From NCBI GenBank assembly GCA_965203525.1, contig OZ241898.1, positions 744,001-808,000 on the forward strand: a stretch of DNA of 64,000 bases, given 5' to 3'. This DNA comes from WTFV01 sp965203525 (lineage in GTDB: Bacteria > Acidobacteriota > Vicinamibacteria > Vicinamibacterales > UBA8438). Below the pieces are notes generated by a model, which saw only the letters and a program-made list of their open reading frames with translations, was not told where the DNA came from and made no database searches. The position numbers and the translations under genes were made by a program. Shown here in pieces: positions 1 to 12,408 of this stretch; the stretch's first letter is position 1; each line of letters opens with the position of its first letter.

Positions 1-218
1 ACTTCGACTACCTGGCGTCGGCCGTCGCGCACGCGATCGCGGCGGCTTCGCAGGCTACCGGCGTGCCGATGACGTTCGGCGTCCTGACCACGAACTCGCT
101 GGACGAGGCGGCCGCCCGCGCCGGCGACGGACCGTCGAACAAGGGGCGCGAAGCCGCGCTGGCCGCGGTGCAGTTGGCCAACGTCATGGGCTCGCTGCCG
201 GGGGCGCCTCCGCGATGA
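1..218 (+). CDS. ribH: 6,7-dimethyl-8-ribityllumazine synthase, 3' end only
   Basis: This is the C-terminal part of lumazine synthase, which condenses 5-amino-6-ribitylaminouracil with 3,4-dihydroxy-2-butanone 4-phosphate in riboflavin synthesis. The gene enters from the left edge; complete codons begin at base 3. The visible 71 residues carry the family's C-terminal block: GVPMTFGVLTT, then the conserved N-K-G-x-E-A-A segment. The TGA stop at 216-218 overlaps the ATG of the next gene (ATGA), so translation is probably coupled to the nusB ORF. ribH followed by nusB is a common bacterial order. Confidence 0.93.
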   Translation, partial: FDYLASAVAHAIAAASQATGVPMTFGVLTTNSLDEAAARAGDGPSNKGREAALAAVQLANVMGSLPGAPPR

Positions 219-1440
219 CGCTCGCCCGTTTCTTCGAGCAGCGCCTCGGTGCGCCCCTGCGCAACTCCCGCTGGTCATGGGGCGCGGTCTCGCCGTCGAC
301 CGGCGACGTCTACCTGCGCGTATGGGACGACGAGTTCCGGATGGTCGCCGGACGGCGTTGCGTCCGCCTCGTGGACCCGCACGATCCGGCGCAACGGACC
401 GGCGCCGGCCGTGCGCATCCCGGCGCCCGCGAGCGCGAGGCGCACGTGCAGGCGATCCGCCGGAAAGGCGCCAGAGCCTTCTGCGTGATTCTGACCGCCG
501 TCGATCGGCCCGCCGGTCCGCGGCGGATGGCGTCCTTCCTGGAAACCAGCCTGCTGGTCGGCGGCGCACTGGTCGAGGACGAGGAGGGGGGCGTCTGGCT
601 GGAGGACGCCGGCCGTTGCGACGTCCCCGCGGCCGACCGGCGGCCGCGCCTCGTTCCCTCCCCGCCGCGGTCCGGGGAGCGGCCCTGCTCTTCGGAGCGG
701 GTCGATGGACGCGGGCCGCGCAACGTTCCGCCGCGGCCGGCAGGCACCGAGTCGTCTCCCGCCTCCCGTCCGCCCGGAACCCGTCCCGACAGCCGGCGGG
801 ACGGCCGCGGGGTGCGCGAAACGCCGGCGCGTGCGGCTGGCGGACGCGGGGAGTCGCGGGCCGGCGGGGCGCGGGAGGGCGGTCCGGTCCGCGCGAGCGC
901 ACTCGAGTCGTTGCAGCGGGCTCTCGACGCGCCGGCCGGAGTGTTCGCCGCGAGGGAGTCCGGAACGGACAACTCGCGCGAGCGCCATCGCGCGCGCGCG
1001 ACCGCGCTCCAGTTGCTGTACCAGTGGGAGGTCGGCGGCATCGGGGCGGGCGAGCTCGACGACGCGCTCGATCTGTTCTGGACGGCGCATCCGGCTCCGG
1101 CTTCCCGCCGGGAACTGGCGCTCGGCCTCGCGCGCGGGGCCGTGGGCGCGTTGTCGGAGATCGATCTGCTGATCGCGCGGCACACCGACAACTGGCGGTC
1201 GGAGCGCCTGGCCGTGGTCGACCGCCTCATCATGCGTCTGGCCGTGTACGAGTTGCTGTTCGAGAGGACCCCGTCGGCGGTGGTGATCAACGAAGCGCTC
1301 GAACTGGCCAGGACGTTCGGCGGCGAACGGTCGGTCGCCTTCGTCAACGGCGTCCTCGACGCGGTGCGGCGCGCGGTCCGCGGCACGGACCCGGAACCGG
1401 CGGGCGCGGGCGGGCGCCGGACCGTCCGGGCGGAGGGCGC

Positions 1441-1444
<4 letters not shown>
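215..1444 (+). CDS. nusB: NusB antitermination factor with a ~240-residue N-terminal extension
   Basis: A 409-codon ORF overlaps ribH by ATGA. Its last ~155 residues (from about residue 250) are a normal NusB domain: RERHRARATALQLLYQWE at the start, then VDRLIMRLAVYELLF and VINEALELARTFGGE. NusB binds boxA RNA with NusE/S10 and supports rRNA antitermination. Residues 1-145 form a different domain (RWSWGAV, VYLRVWDDEF, LVGGALVED). I do not recognise it firmly, though the pattern recalls a domain found in standalone nuclease-associated proteins. Residues ~145-245 are a Pro/Arg/Gly-rich linker. A normal-length NusB could start at GTG 941 or TTG 911, both in frame. So this is either a true fusion or two genes read as one. 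The stop overlaps the lysS start (TTGA). Confidence 0.8.
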
Positions 1445-2952
<1,508 letters not shown>

Positions 2953-2968
2953 CCAGGCAGCCGGGCTC

Positions 2969-4204
2969 ATGAACCTGCCCTTCGAGCTGTACGTCTCGCT
3001 CCGGTATCTGGTGGCGCGCCGCAAGCAGGCGTCCATGGCCAGCACCTCGCTCATCTCGGTGCTGGGGGTGACGGTGGGGGTCACCGCGTTGATCGTGGCC
3101 CTCGCCCTGATGACCGGGCTGCAGCAGGAGCTGCGGGACCGGATCGCAGGCGCGCAGGCCCACGTCTACGTCTGGAACGTCGCGGACGGCGGCTTCGAGG
3201 ACCACCGGGAGGAGGCGCGCGCGCTGGCCGCGCTGCCGGGGGTCGAAGCCGCCGCGCCCGCGATTCCGGGCAAGGCGCTGGCCCGCACGCGCGCCGGCGA
3301 CGTCTTCATCAACGTCAAGGGCATCGACCCGGCTCTCGAGGCGGCGGTCACCGGGCTGGCGGCGGCGGTCGAGCGCGGGAGCCTGCCGGATCTGGCCGCC
3401 TACGACGGTTCGGCCCTGGGGGGTGTGGTGATCGGGGAGGGGCTCGCCCGCGAGCTCGGCGCGTTCGTGGGCGACGAGATCACCCTGATCACCCCGAGCG
3501 GCACCCTGTCGCCGATGGGCGTGCTCCCGCGTCCCCGCCGCCTCGCGGTGGTGGGGATCTTCCGTCTCGGGCTGTTCGAGTACGACACCGGCTACGGCTT
3601 CGTGACCCTGGCCACGGCCAGACGGCTGTTCGGCGTGGACCGGGTCGAGATGATGCAGCTTCGCGTGGACGATCCCTACGCGTCGCGCGCCGTGGCCGAC
3701 GCGATCCCGCGGCAGCTCGGCGGCGCCTACGTGACGGAGGACTGGTCGCGCCTCAATGCGACCCTCTTCGAGGCGCTCTTTCTGGAAAAGATGGCCATCT
3801 CGCTCGCCATCGGCCTGATCGTGCTGGTGGCGACGCTGAACATCGTCTCGTCGCTCATCATGCTCGTCATGGAGAAGAGCCGGGACATCGCGATTCTGAA
3901 GACCCTGGGCGCCGGCGCCCGCGTGGTGCGCCGCATCTTCGTGCTGCAGGGCGCGATCATCGGTCTCGCCGGGACCGCGGCCGGCGCCGCGGCGGGCTAC
4001 GTCATCTGCACGGTCATGGATCGCTACCGGCTCCTGCGTCTCCCGCTGGACGTGTACCAGGTGACCCACGTGCCGTTCGTCATCGAGCCGCTCGACTTCT
4101 GGCTCGTGCTCCTGGCGGCGAACGTCGTCTGCCTGCTCGTGACCCTGCACCCGTCCCGCCACGCGGCCGGCATCGATCCCGCCGAGGCGTTGCGGTACCA
4201 GTGA
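2969..4204 (+). CDS. lolC: Lipoprotein-releasing ABC transporter permease (LolC/LolE family)
   Basis: A 411-residue inner-membrane permease of the LolCDE type, which extracts lipoproteins from the inner membrane for LolA. The N terminus (residues 3-20: FELYVSLRYLVARRKQ) and first membrane segment (LISVLGVTVGVTALIVALAL) are typical. A large periplasmic MacB-like domain follows, then three C-terminal membrane segments from about residue 270 (MAISLAIGLIVLVATLNIVSS). The ATPase gene follows with a 4-base overlap, so permease and ATPase probably form an operon. Only one permease gene is present, which suggests a homodimeric LolF-type arrangement; the choice between the names C and E is arbitrary. 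Confidence 0.93.
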   Translation: MNLPFELYVSLRYLVARRKQASMASTSLISVLGVTVGVTALIVALALMTGLQQELRDRIAGAQAHVYVWNVADGGFEDHREEARALAALPGVEAAAPAIPGKALARTRAGDVFINVKGIDPALEAAVTGLAAAVERGSLPDLAAYDGSALGGVVIGEGLARELGAFVGDEITLITPSGTLSPMGVLPRPRRLAVVGIFRLGLFEYDTGYGFVTLATARRLFGVDRVEMMQLRVDDPYASRAVADAIPRQLGGAYVTEDWSRLNATLFEALFLEKMAISLAIGLIVLVATLNIVSSLIMLVMEKSRDIAILKTLGAGARVVRRIFVLQGAIIGLAGTAAGAAAGYVICTVMDRYRLLRLPLDVYQVTHVPFVIEPLDFWLVLLAANVVCLLVTLHPSRHAAGIDPAEALRYQ

Positions 4205-4902
4205 CGACTGCGTCCCGGGGCCCGGGCATGCCGTTTCTCGAGGTGCGCGGGCTGTCGAAGTCGTATCGCGTGGGCGGCCGCGCGCTGCCGGTGCTGCGCG
4301 GTCTCGACCTGGCGGTGGAGCGCGGGGAGATGGTCGCGGTCACCGGGGCGTCGGGGGTCGGGAAGACCACCCTGCTGCAGCTGGTCGGCGGCCTCGACCG
4401 CGCCGGGGCGGGGCGGATTCAGGCCGGCGGAGTGGAGCTGACGGCGCTCGACGACGACGCCCTCGTCGCGTTCCGGAACCGGAGCGTCGGGTTCGTCTTC
4501 CAGCTCCACCACCTGCTGCCGGAGTTCTCGGCGCTCGAAAACGTCGAGATGCCGTTGCGCATCGCCCGGCGGCCGGCCGGGGAAGCCCGCGCCGGAGCGG
4601 AGGCGCTGCTGCGGGAGGTCGGCCTCGGCGACCGGCTCGATCACCGGCCCGGCATGCTGTCGGGCGGGGAGCAGCAGCGGGTCGCGGTGGCGCGCGCCCT
4701 GGTGATGCGCCCCGCGCTGCTGCTGGCCGACGAGCCGACCGGCGACCTCGACGAAAGCACCGGCGCGGCGATCCACGACCTGCTGCGCGACATGCACCGG
4801 GCCTACGGACTGACCTCGCTGGTGGCGACCCACAACGAACGGCTGGCGGCCGCCTGCGACCGGGTGCTGCGTCTGGCCGGGGGGCGGCTGGCTGCGCCGT
4901 GA
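4201..4902 (+). CDS. lolD: Lipoprotein-releasing ABC transporter ATP-binding protein
   Basis: The ATPase subunit of the Lol exporter. It has Walker A (GASGVGKTT, about residue 49), the Q-loop region FQLHHLLPEF typical of LolD, the ABC signature LSGGEQQRVAVARAL, Walker B LLLADEPTGDLDE and the H-loop VATHNER. GTG 4201 overlaps the permease stop (GTGA). ATG 4228 would give a protein beginning MPFLEVRGLSKSY, which matches the usual LolD N terminus better, so either start is possible. It pairs with the upstream permease. Confidence 0.94.
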   Translation: MTTASRGPGMPFLEVRGLSKSYRVGGRALPVLRGLDLAVERGEMVAVTGASGVGKTTLLQLVGGLDRAGAGRIQAGGVELTALDDDALVAFRNRSVGFVFQLHHLLPEFSALENVEMPLRIARRPAGEARAGAEALLREVGLGDRLDHRPGMLSGGEQQRVAVARALVMRPALLLADEPTGDLDESTGAAIHDLLRDMHRAYGLTSLVATHNERLAAACDRVLRLAGGRLAAP

Positions 4903-4926
4903 CGCGGCGGCCCGCGGCCGGTACCT

Positions 4927-4932
4927 TATAAT
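4927..4932 (+). promoter_or_regulatory. Probable -10 box for clpC
   Basis: A perfect TATAAT lies 45 bases before the clpC ATG, in an otherwise GC-dominated spacer after lolD. No clear TTGACA-like -35 is visible at 16-18 bases upstream. The call rests on the -10 match and its position alone. Confidence 0.5.
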
Positions 4933-4977
4933 CGGTGCGCGTCCGCGGGCCGGCCGCCAGGCGTCGGAGCAGTCGAC

Positions 4978-7413
<2,436 letters not shown>

Positions 7414-7462
7414 CCGGTTCCGGCGCCGGCCGCGGCGGTGGTTCGGAACGTCCGGGATCCCG

Positions 7463-7468
7463 TAGAAT
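7463..7468 (+). promoter_or_regulatory. Possible -10 box upstream of bamA
   Basis: TAGAAT lies about 95 bases before the bamA ATG, in the 149-base spacer after clpC. No convincing -35 is seen. It implies a longish 5' leader if used. The purine-rich GAAGGAGG just after it has no suitably spaced start codon. Confidence 0.35.
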
Positions 7469-7562
7469 CGAAGGAGGGGTCGTCCGTCACGCGGCGCATG
7501 CCGGCGACCGGCCGGCGGGGAACGGCCGGCCGGGACGGGCGATGCCCCATGGGTGAACTTCG

Positions 7563-10337
7563 ATGCAGGTGAATCAGCCAACGGGACGTCGGGATCCATT
7601 CCGGGCGCGCGGCGCCACGGCGGCGGCGCTGGCGTTCGCGGCGGCGCTGGCGGGCGCCGCGCCGGCGGCGGGACAGCCGTCCATCTTCGGGACGCAGCAG
7701 CAGGCGCCCTCCATCTTCGGCGCTCCGGAGCCGCCGCGGCCCGCGTTGCCGCCCGCCGATTCGCCCACGCTCCTCCGGAGCATCGCGCTGCAGTTTCCGA
7801 TGCAGGGCAACGTGGCGAGCGTCGATTACAACACGTACCTGTACTACATCCGGATCAAGGACCACGTCAGTCTGCCGTCGCAGCAGAAGTGGGCGCCCTA
7901 CGACGACGAGACGGCACAGATCGTCCTGGACGACTACCAGCGTCTCTGGGACACCGGGTTCCTCAACGATCTCTGGGTCCAGGTCCTCGACACCCCCTAC
8001 GGCAACGGGGTGCCGGCCAAGACGGTCGTCTTCAACCTCGAGGAGCGCGAGCGGGTGAAGATCGTCACCTACGAGGGCTCCGACGTGCTGAAGACCGAGG
8101 ACATCCTGGAGAACCTGGAGCAGCAGGGCGTCACGTTGCGGATGGACTCGTTCATCGACCCGGAGACGATCCGGCGCGTCAAGGCGATCATCCGCCAGGG
8201 CTTCCAGGCGCAGGGGTACATGTTCGCGGAGGTCGAGCACACCATCGAGGCGCTGCCGGGCGGGCCGAAGCTGGTGCGCCTGACGTTCCACATGACCGAG
8301 GGGCCGAAGGTCCAGGTGCACGAGATCGACTTCATCGGCAACGAGGCGATGAGCGACCGCCGGCTGCGCGGCAGGATGAAGAAGATCAAGCAGCGCTGGT
8401 GGCTCTCGTGGATGACCGGCCGGGGCACCTACAAGCCGGAGGAGTACGAAGAGGACGCGGTGGCCATCGAGGCGTTCTACCGCGACCAGGGCTACATCAC
8501 CGCGCAGGTCGGCCAGCCGGAGCTGGACTACCTGGAGCTGTCCGAGGACGGCGAGACCCGCGGACTGCGCCTCCGGATACCGGTCGACGAGGGGGAGCGG
8601 TACCGCATCGGCGAGGTCGACTTCGCCGGCAACGAGATCCTGCTCGAGGCCGGTCTGCGCAGGATCTTCGACGACATCGAGCCGGGGGAGCACTACAGCG
8701 AAGGCGACGTGCGCAAGGGGTTCGACGACGCCCGCGAGCTGTACGGCTCGCTCGGCTACTACGAGATGACCCTCGCGCCCGAGCTGAGCCCGCGCACCGA
8801 GGAGCAGGAAGCGGCGCGGACCGCGGAGGCCGCGGCCGAGGCCGGCGGGAACGGGAGCCGCTACGGGAACGGTGACGGAAACGGGAACGGGAACGGGGAG
8901 GCGAACGGCGGCGGGAACGGCGAAGACGCGCCCGCGCCCGACGTGGCGCCGCGTCCGACCCGCATCGACGGCGATCCGGTCGTCGACGTGACGATCCGCG
9001 TGCAGGAAGGCGAGCAGTACTTCATCAACCGGATCGAGTTCGCCGGCAACCAGACCACCCACGACGAGGTGATCCGCCGCGAGCTGCAGGTCGCCGAGAA
9101 CGCGGTGCTCAACACCGAGGCGCTCAAGCACAGCGTGCGGCGGCTCAACCAGCTCGGCTTCTTCGAACCGCTCGAAGAGGAGGGGGTGAGCATCGAGAAG
9201 GTGGAGTCGGCCGGGAACGAGGTGGACCTGACGTTCGATCTGACCGAGACCAACCTCAACCAGTTGACCTTCGGGGCCGGCTACTCGCAGTTCGACGGCG
9301 TGTTCGGGCAGGTCTCGTTCCAGACGACCAACTTCATGGGGCGCGGCGAGACGTTCGGCGTCTCGGTGCAGCGCGGGCAGTGGGCGAACAACTCGCAGGT
9401 GTCGTTCACCCGGCCCTACAACTTCGGACGTCCGATCTCTCTCGGCACCCAGATCTTCTCGCGCGACATCGACTGGTTCAGCTTCCAGGAGCAGACGGTC
9501 GGCGGATCGGCCACCTTCGGCGTGCCGCTGGCCCTCTTCACGCGCCTGTTCCTGACCTACAGCCTCGAGAACTCCCAGGCGAGCGTCAGCGAGTACTTCG
9601 GGCGGAACGTCGACCAGTCCTATCTCGCCCAGTACAATCCGTTCTTCGCCGACGCCCTGCTGCTCGGGAGCGACGGCCAGCGCACGGTCAGCAAGGTGAC
9701 GCCGCAGCTCCGCCACAACACGGTCGATCACCCGATCTTTCCCAGTCAGGGCAAGAGCCTGTCGCTGGCGGTCGAGCTTGCCGGCGCCGGCGGCAACACG
9801 AAGTTCGTCAAGCCGATCCTGGAGGCGACCTTCTACCAGCCGCATACGAGCCGGACGATCGTCGGCGCGCGCGTGCAGTACCGCCACCTGCAGGCGGGCA
9901 ACCCCGACAGGATCCCGGTCTTCGAGCGGCTGTGGCTCGGCGGCGAGTACTCGATTCGCGGGTTCGACATCCGCCGCATCGGCCCGACGCTGTCCGACGT
10001 CAACCCCGAGGTTCCGGACAACTCGTACCAGGGTCTGATCATCATGGGCGGCAACAAGAGCCTGCTGCTCAACCTCGAGTACCAGTTCGTGCTCGGCGGC
10101 CCGGTGCGGCTCGTGACGTTCTACGACGCGGGTCAGGTGCAGGACTTCGGCCGCGAGTTCAGGATGGACGACTTCCGGACGTCCACCGGCGTCGAGCTGC
10201 GCTTCTTCATGCCGATGCTGAACGTGCCGTTCCGGTTGATCTACTACTGGAACCCGCAGGTGGAAGGCATCTTCAACGATCGCTATCAGCCGCAGGAACG
10301 CCACGGATTCCGGTTCGCGATGGGCACGACGTTCTGA
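7563..10337 (+). CDS. bamA: Outer membrane protein assembly factor BamA (Omp85)
   Basis: A 924-residue Omp85 protein that folds beta-barrel proteins into the outer membrane. The N-terminal ~30 residues look like a signal peptide (LAFAAALAGAAPAAG). Several POTRA domains follow (residues ~65-560), with repeated blocks such as HEIDFIGNEAMSD, GEVDFAGNEIL and NRIEFAGNQTTHDE. A Gly/Asn-rich low-complexity insert interrupts them near residues 425-460. The C-terminal barrel (from ~residue 580) has the Omp85 signature SIRGFDIRRIGP and ends in aromatic FRFAMGTTF. Downstream lie ompH/skp and fabZ-lpxA, as in the classic bamA-skp-lpx cluster. Start ATG 7563 gives the complete signal peptide. Confidence 0.95.
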   Translation: MQVNQPTGRRDPFRARGATAAALAFAAALAGAAPAAGQPSIFGTQQQAPSIFGAPEPPRPALPPADSPTLLRSIALQFPMQGNVASVDYNTYLYYIRIKDHVSLPSQQKWAPYDDETAQIVLDDYQRLWDTGFLNDLWVQVLDTPYGNGVPAKTVVFNLEERERVKIVTYEGSDVLKTEDILENLEQQGVTLRMDSFIDPETIRRVKAIIRQGFQAQGYMFAEVEHTIEALPGGPKLVRLTFHMTEGPKVQVHEIDFIGNEAMSDRRLRGRMKKIKQRWWLSWMTGRGTYKPEEYEEDAVAIEAFYRDQGYITAQVGQPELDYLELSEDGETRGLRLRIPVDEGERYRIGEVDFAGNEILLEAGLRRIFDDIEPGEHYSEGDVRKGFDDARELYGSLGYYEMTLAPELSPRTEEQEAARTAEAAAEAGGNGSRYGNGDGNGNGNGEANGGGNGEDAPAPDVAPRPTRIDGDPVVDVTIRVQEGEQYFINRIEFAGNQTTHDEVIRRELQVAENAVLNTEALKHSVRRLNQLGFFEPLEEEGVSIEKVESAGNEVDLTFDLTETNLNQLTFGAGYSQFDGVFGQVSFQTTNFMGRGETFGVSVQRGQWANNSQVSFTRPYNFGRPISLGTQIFSRDIDWFSFQEQTVGGSATFGVPLALFTRLFLTYSLENSQASVSEYFGRNVDQSYLAQYNPFFADALLLGSDGQRTVSKVTPQLRHNTVDHPIFPSQGKSLSLAVELAGAGGNTKFVKPILEATFYQPHTSRTIVGARVQYRHLQAGNPDRIPVFERLWLGGEYSIRGFDIRRIGPTLSDVNPEVPDNSYQGLIIMGGNKSLLLNLEYQFVLGGPVRLVTFYDAGQVQDFGREFRMDDFRTSTGVELRFFMPMLNVPFRLIYYWNPQVEGIFNDRYQPQERHGFRFAMGTTF
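8844..8930 (+). repeat. Low-complexity GGGAAC-type microsatellite inside bamA
   Basis: An irregular run of GGGAACG-like hexamer units encodes a Gly-Asn-rich stretch between two POTRA domains of BamA. The units stay in frame. Such a tract is a candidate for replication slippage in multiples of six bases, which would change linker length without breaking the protein. Confidence 0.7.
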
Positions 10338-10419
10338 CCGCGGCGACAGGGTCCGCGCCTGGTTGTCAACCGTTTCCGGTCGCGCGCGGGCAGGACCGCG
10401 CGCCCCACGAGGATTGCCG

Positions 10420-11028
10420 ATGAGATTCGCTGTCTTGACGACGTTGATTGCCGGCGCGCTGTTCGGGGCCGCCGCGGCGCCCGCCGCGGCGCAGCAGGCG
10501 TCCCTGCCGTTTCCGGCCGGCACGAAGTACGCCTACGTGGACCTTGCGCGCATTCTCGCCGAATCGGTCCACGGCCGGAGCGCGAACGCGCAGGTGCAGG
10601 AGTTGACCGAGCAGAAGCGCGCCGAGATCGAGGCGCGGCAGGCCACCCTGCAGACCCAGATCGACGCCAAGAACCAGAACCTGTTGCAGTTGCAGCAGCG
10701 TCTGGCGCAGGGCGAGACCGTGATGAGCACCGAGGCGCGGCTCAGCCTGTCCCGCGAGATCGGCCGGCTGCAGCGCGAGATTCAGCGTGACACGGAGGAC
10801 GCGCAGGCCGAGATGCAGCGCGTCACGCAGGACGCCGACGCCGAGTTGACCGAGTTGACCCAGAAGCTCCAGGTGGAGTTCGACGCCAGGCTGTCGCCCG
10901 CCCTCGAGGCGGTGGCGATCGAGCGGGGGGTCGATCTCATCTTCAACGTCGGCCAGGGAGGCCTCGTCTGGGCGAACCGCTCGCTCGACCTGACGCAGAC
11001 GGTCATCGACGCCGTGAACCGCCGTTGA
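10420..11028 (+). CDS. OmpH/Skp-family periplasmic chaperone
   Basis: A 202-residue Skp-like protein. It has a signal peptide (MRFAVLTTLIAGALFGAAAA, cut after AAAQ), the family's first strand (KYAYVDLARILAES), then a long charged coiled coil rich in Q, E and R (residues ~60-165) and a C-terminal domain (VAIERGVDLIFNVGQGG). In this family the protein escorts unfolded outer-membrane proteins through the periplasm to BamA, which is encoded just upstream. ATG 10420 was chosen because it opens the signal peptide directly; GTG or TTG codons further upstream add non-signal residues. Confidence 0.9.
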   Translation: MRFAVLTTLIAGALFGAAAAPAAAQQASLPFPAGTKYAYVDLARILAESVHGRSANAQVQELTEQKRAEIEARQATLQTQIDAKNQNLLQLQQRLAQGETVMSTEARLSLSREIGRLQREIQRDTEDAQAEMQRVTQDADAELTELTQKLQVEFDARLSPALEAVAIERGVDLIFNVGQGGLVWANRSLDLTQTVIDAVNRR

Positions 11029-11135
11029 CGACGCGCCGCCGGCCGCCGGCCCGGCCGGCCCGGCGCGCGGAGATCGACAGCCGGCGGACCGCGCGGCGGG
11101 GTCCCGCGAACCCGCGCCCACCTGACCCGCACACA

Positions 11136-12386
11136 GTGCCTCTCGACATACCCGTCGTCCTCGACCGCCTCCGGCACCGCTATCCGTCCCTGCTCGTCGA
11201 CGGCGTCGTCGAGCACGAGCCGGGCCGCCGCGTGCGCGCGGTGAAGAACGTCACCGTCAACGAGGAGTACTTCCAGGGGCATTTTCCCGGAAACCCGTTG
11301 ATGCCCGGCGTCATGATGATCGAGACGCTGACGCAGGTGGCCACGCTGCTCCTGCTCGCCCCGGCGAACGACTTCCCGACCGGGTGGGCGGTCCTGCGCG
11401 GCGTGAACAACGCCAAGTTCCGCAAGCAGGTGTTTCCCGGAGACCGCCTGTACCTGGACGTGACCCTCCGCCGCCGCGACGAAGAAGTGGCCGTCGTCCG
11501 GGGCGTCGCGACGGTTGCCGGCCAGACCGTGGCGGAGGCGGAGCTGCTGGTCGGCCTCGAGTCCTCCGCCTACGTCGACGAGACCGCCCGGGTCCACCCG
11601 GACGCGGTGCTCGGTCCCGGCGCGGTGATCGGTCCGCACGCCATCGTCGGAGCCGGCGTCAGGATGGGCCGCGGCTGCCGGGTCGGCGCGTCGGCGGTCG
11701 TGGACGGCCACACCAGGATCGGCGACGAGTGCCGGATCTTTCCGTTCGCTTCCGTCGGGCTGATTCCGCAGGACCTCAAGTACCAGGGCGAGGAGACGGG
11801 CCTGATCATCGGCGACCGGAACGTGATTCGGGAGTTCGTCACCATTCACCGCGGGACGCGCGGCGGGGGCGGGCTGACCCGGGTCGGCAACGACAACGTG
11901 TTCATGGCCTACGCGCACGTGGCGCACGACTGCATGGTCGGCAACAAGACGATCTTCGGCAACGGCGCCACCCTGGGCGGGCACGTCGTGGTGGAGGACG
12001 AGGCGACGATCAGCGCGTTCTCCGGCGTCCACCAGTTCTGCCGCGTCGGCCGGCAGGCGTTCATCGGCGGCTACAGCGTGGTCACCATGGATGCGCTGCC
12101 GTACGGCAAGACCGTCGGCAACCGGGCCCGGCTGTACGGCGTCAACACGATCGGACTCCAGCGCCGCGGCGCCTCGTCGCGGGCCATCGCGCAGTTGAAG
12201 CGGGCCTATCGCTACCTGCTGCAGTCCAAGCTCAACACGACGCGGGCGCTGGCGCGCATCGACACCGACCCGCGGCTGGACGGCCACGAGGTGCGCTACC
12301 TCGTCGAATTCATCCGGACCTCGCGGCGCGGCGTCAACCTGCGCCGGCCGGCCCGCCGGGTGGAGCCGGTCGTGGTCGAGGAGTAG
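11136..12386 (+). CDS. FabZ-LpxA fusion: hydroxyacyl-ACP dehydratase plus UDP-GlcNAc acyltransferase
   Basis: One ORF encodes two enzymes. Residues ~1-150 are FabZ (3-hydroxyacyl-ACP dehydratase) with the catalytic His in GHFPGNPLMPG and Glu in MMIETLTQ. Residues ~155-416 are LpxA, the first lipid A acyltransferase, with hexapeptide repeats, the AHVAHDC catalytic-His motif, ATLGGHV and VHQFC. The Gly acting as acyl-length ruler in E. coli LpxA looks retained (FIGGYS). The join (AEAELLVGLESSAYVDETA) has no stop and no start codon, so the proteins are read as one. Start GTG 11136 precedes LDIPVVLDRL; TTG 11025, overlapping the ompH stop, would add 37 Arg/Pro-rich residues. Both enzymes use 3-hydroxyacyl-ACP, so fusion would place competing reactions together. 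Confidence 0.9.
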   Translation: MPLDIPVVLDRLRHRYPSLLVDGVVEHEPGRRVRAVKNVTVNEEYFQGHFPGNPLMPGVMMIETLTQVATLLLLAPANDFPTGWAVLRGVNNAKFRKQVFPGDRLYLDVTLRRRDEEVAVVRGVATVAGQTVAEAELLVGLESSAYVDETARVHPDAVLGPGAVIGPHAIVGAGVRMGRGCRVGASAVVDGHTRIGDECRIFPFASVGLIPQDLKYQGEETGLIIGDRNVIREFVTIHRGTRGGGGLTRVGNDNVFMAYAHVAHDCMVGNKTIFGNGATLGGHVVVEDEATISAFSGVHQFCRVGRQAFIGGYSVVTMDALPYGKTVGNRARLYGVNTIGLQRRGASSRAIAQLKRAYRYLLQSKLNTTRALARIDTDPRLDGHEVRYLVEFIRTSRRGVNLRRPARRVEPVVVEE

Positions 12387-12408
12387 TCCCCGGACATCCG
12401 AGTCGTCC

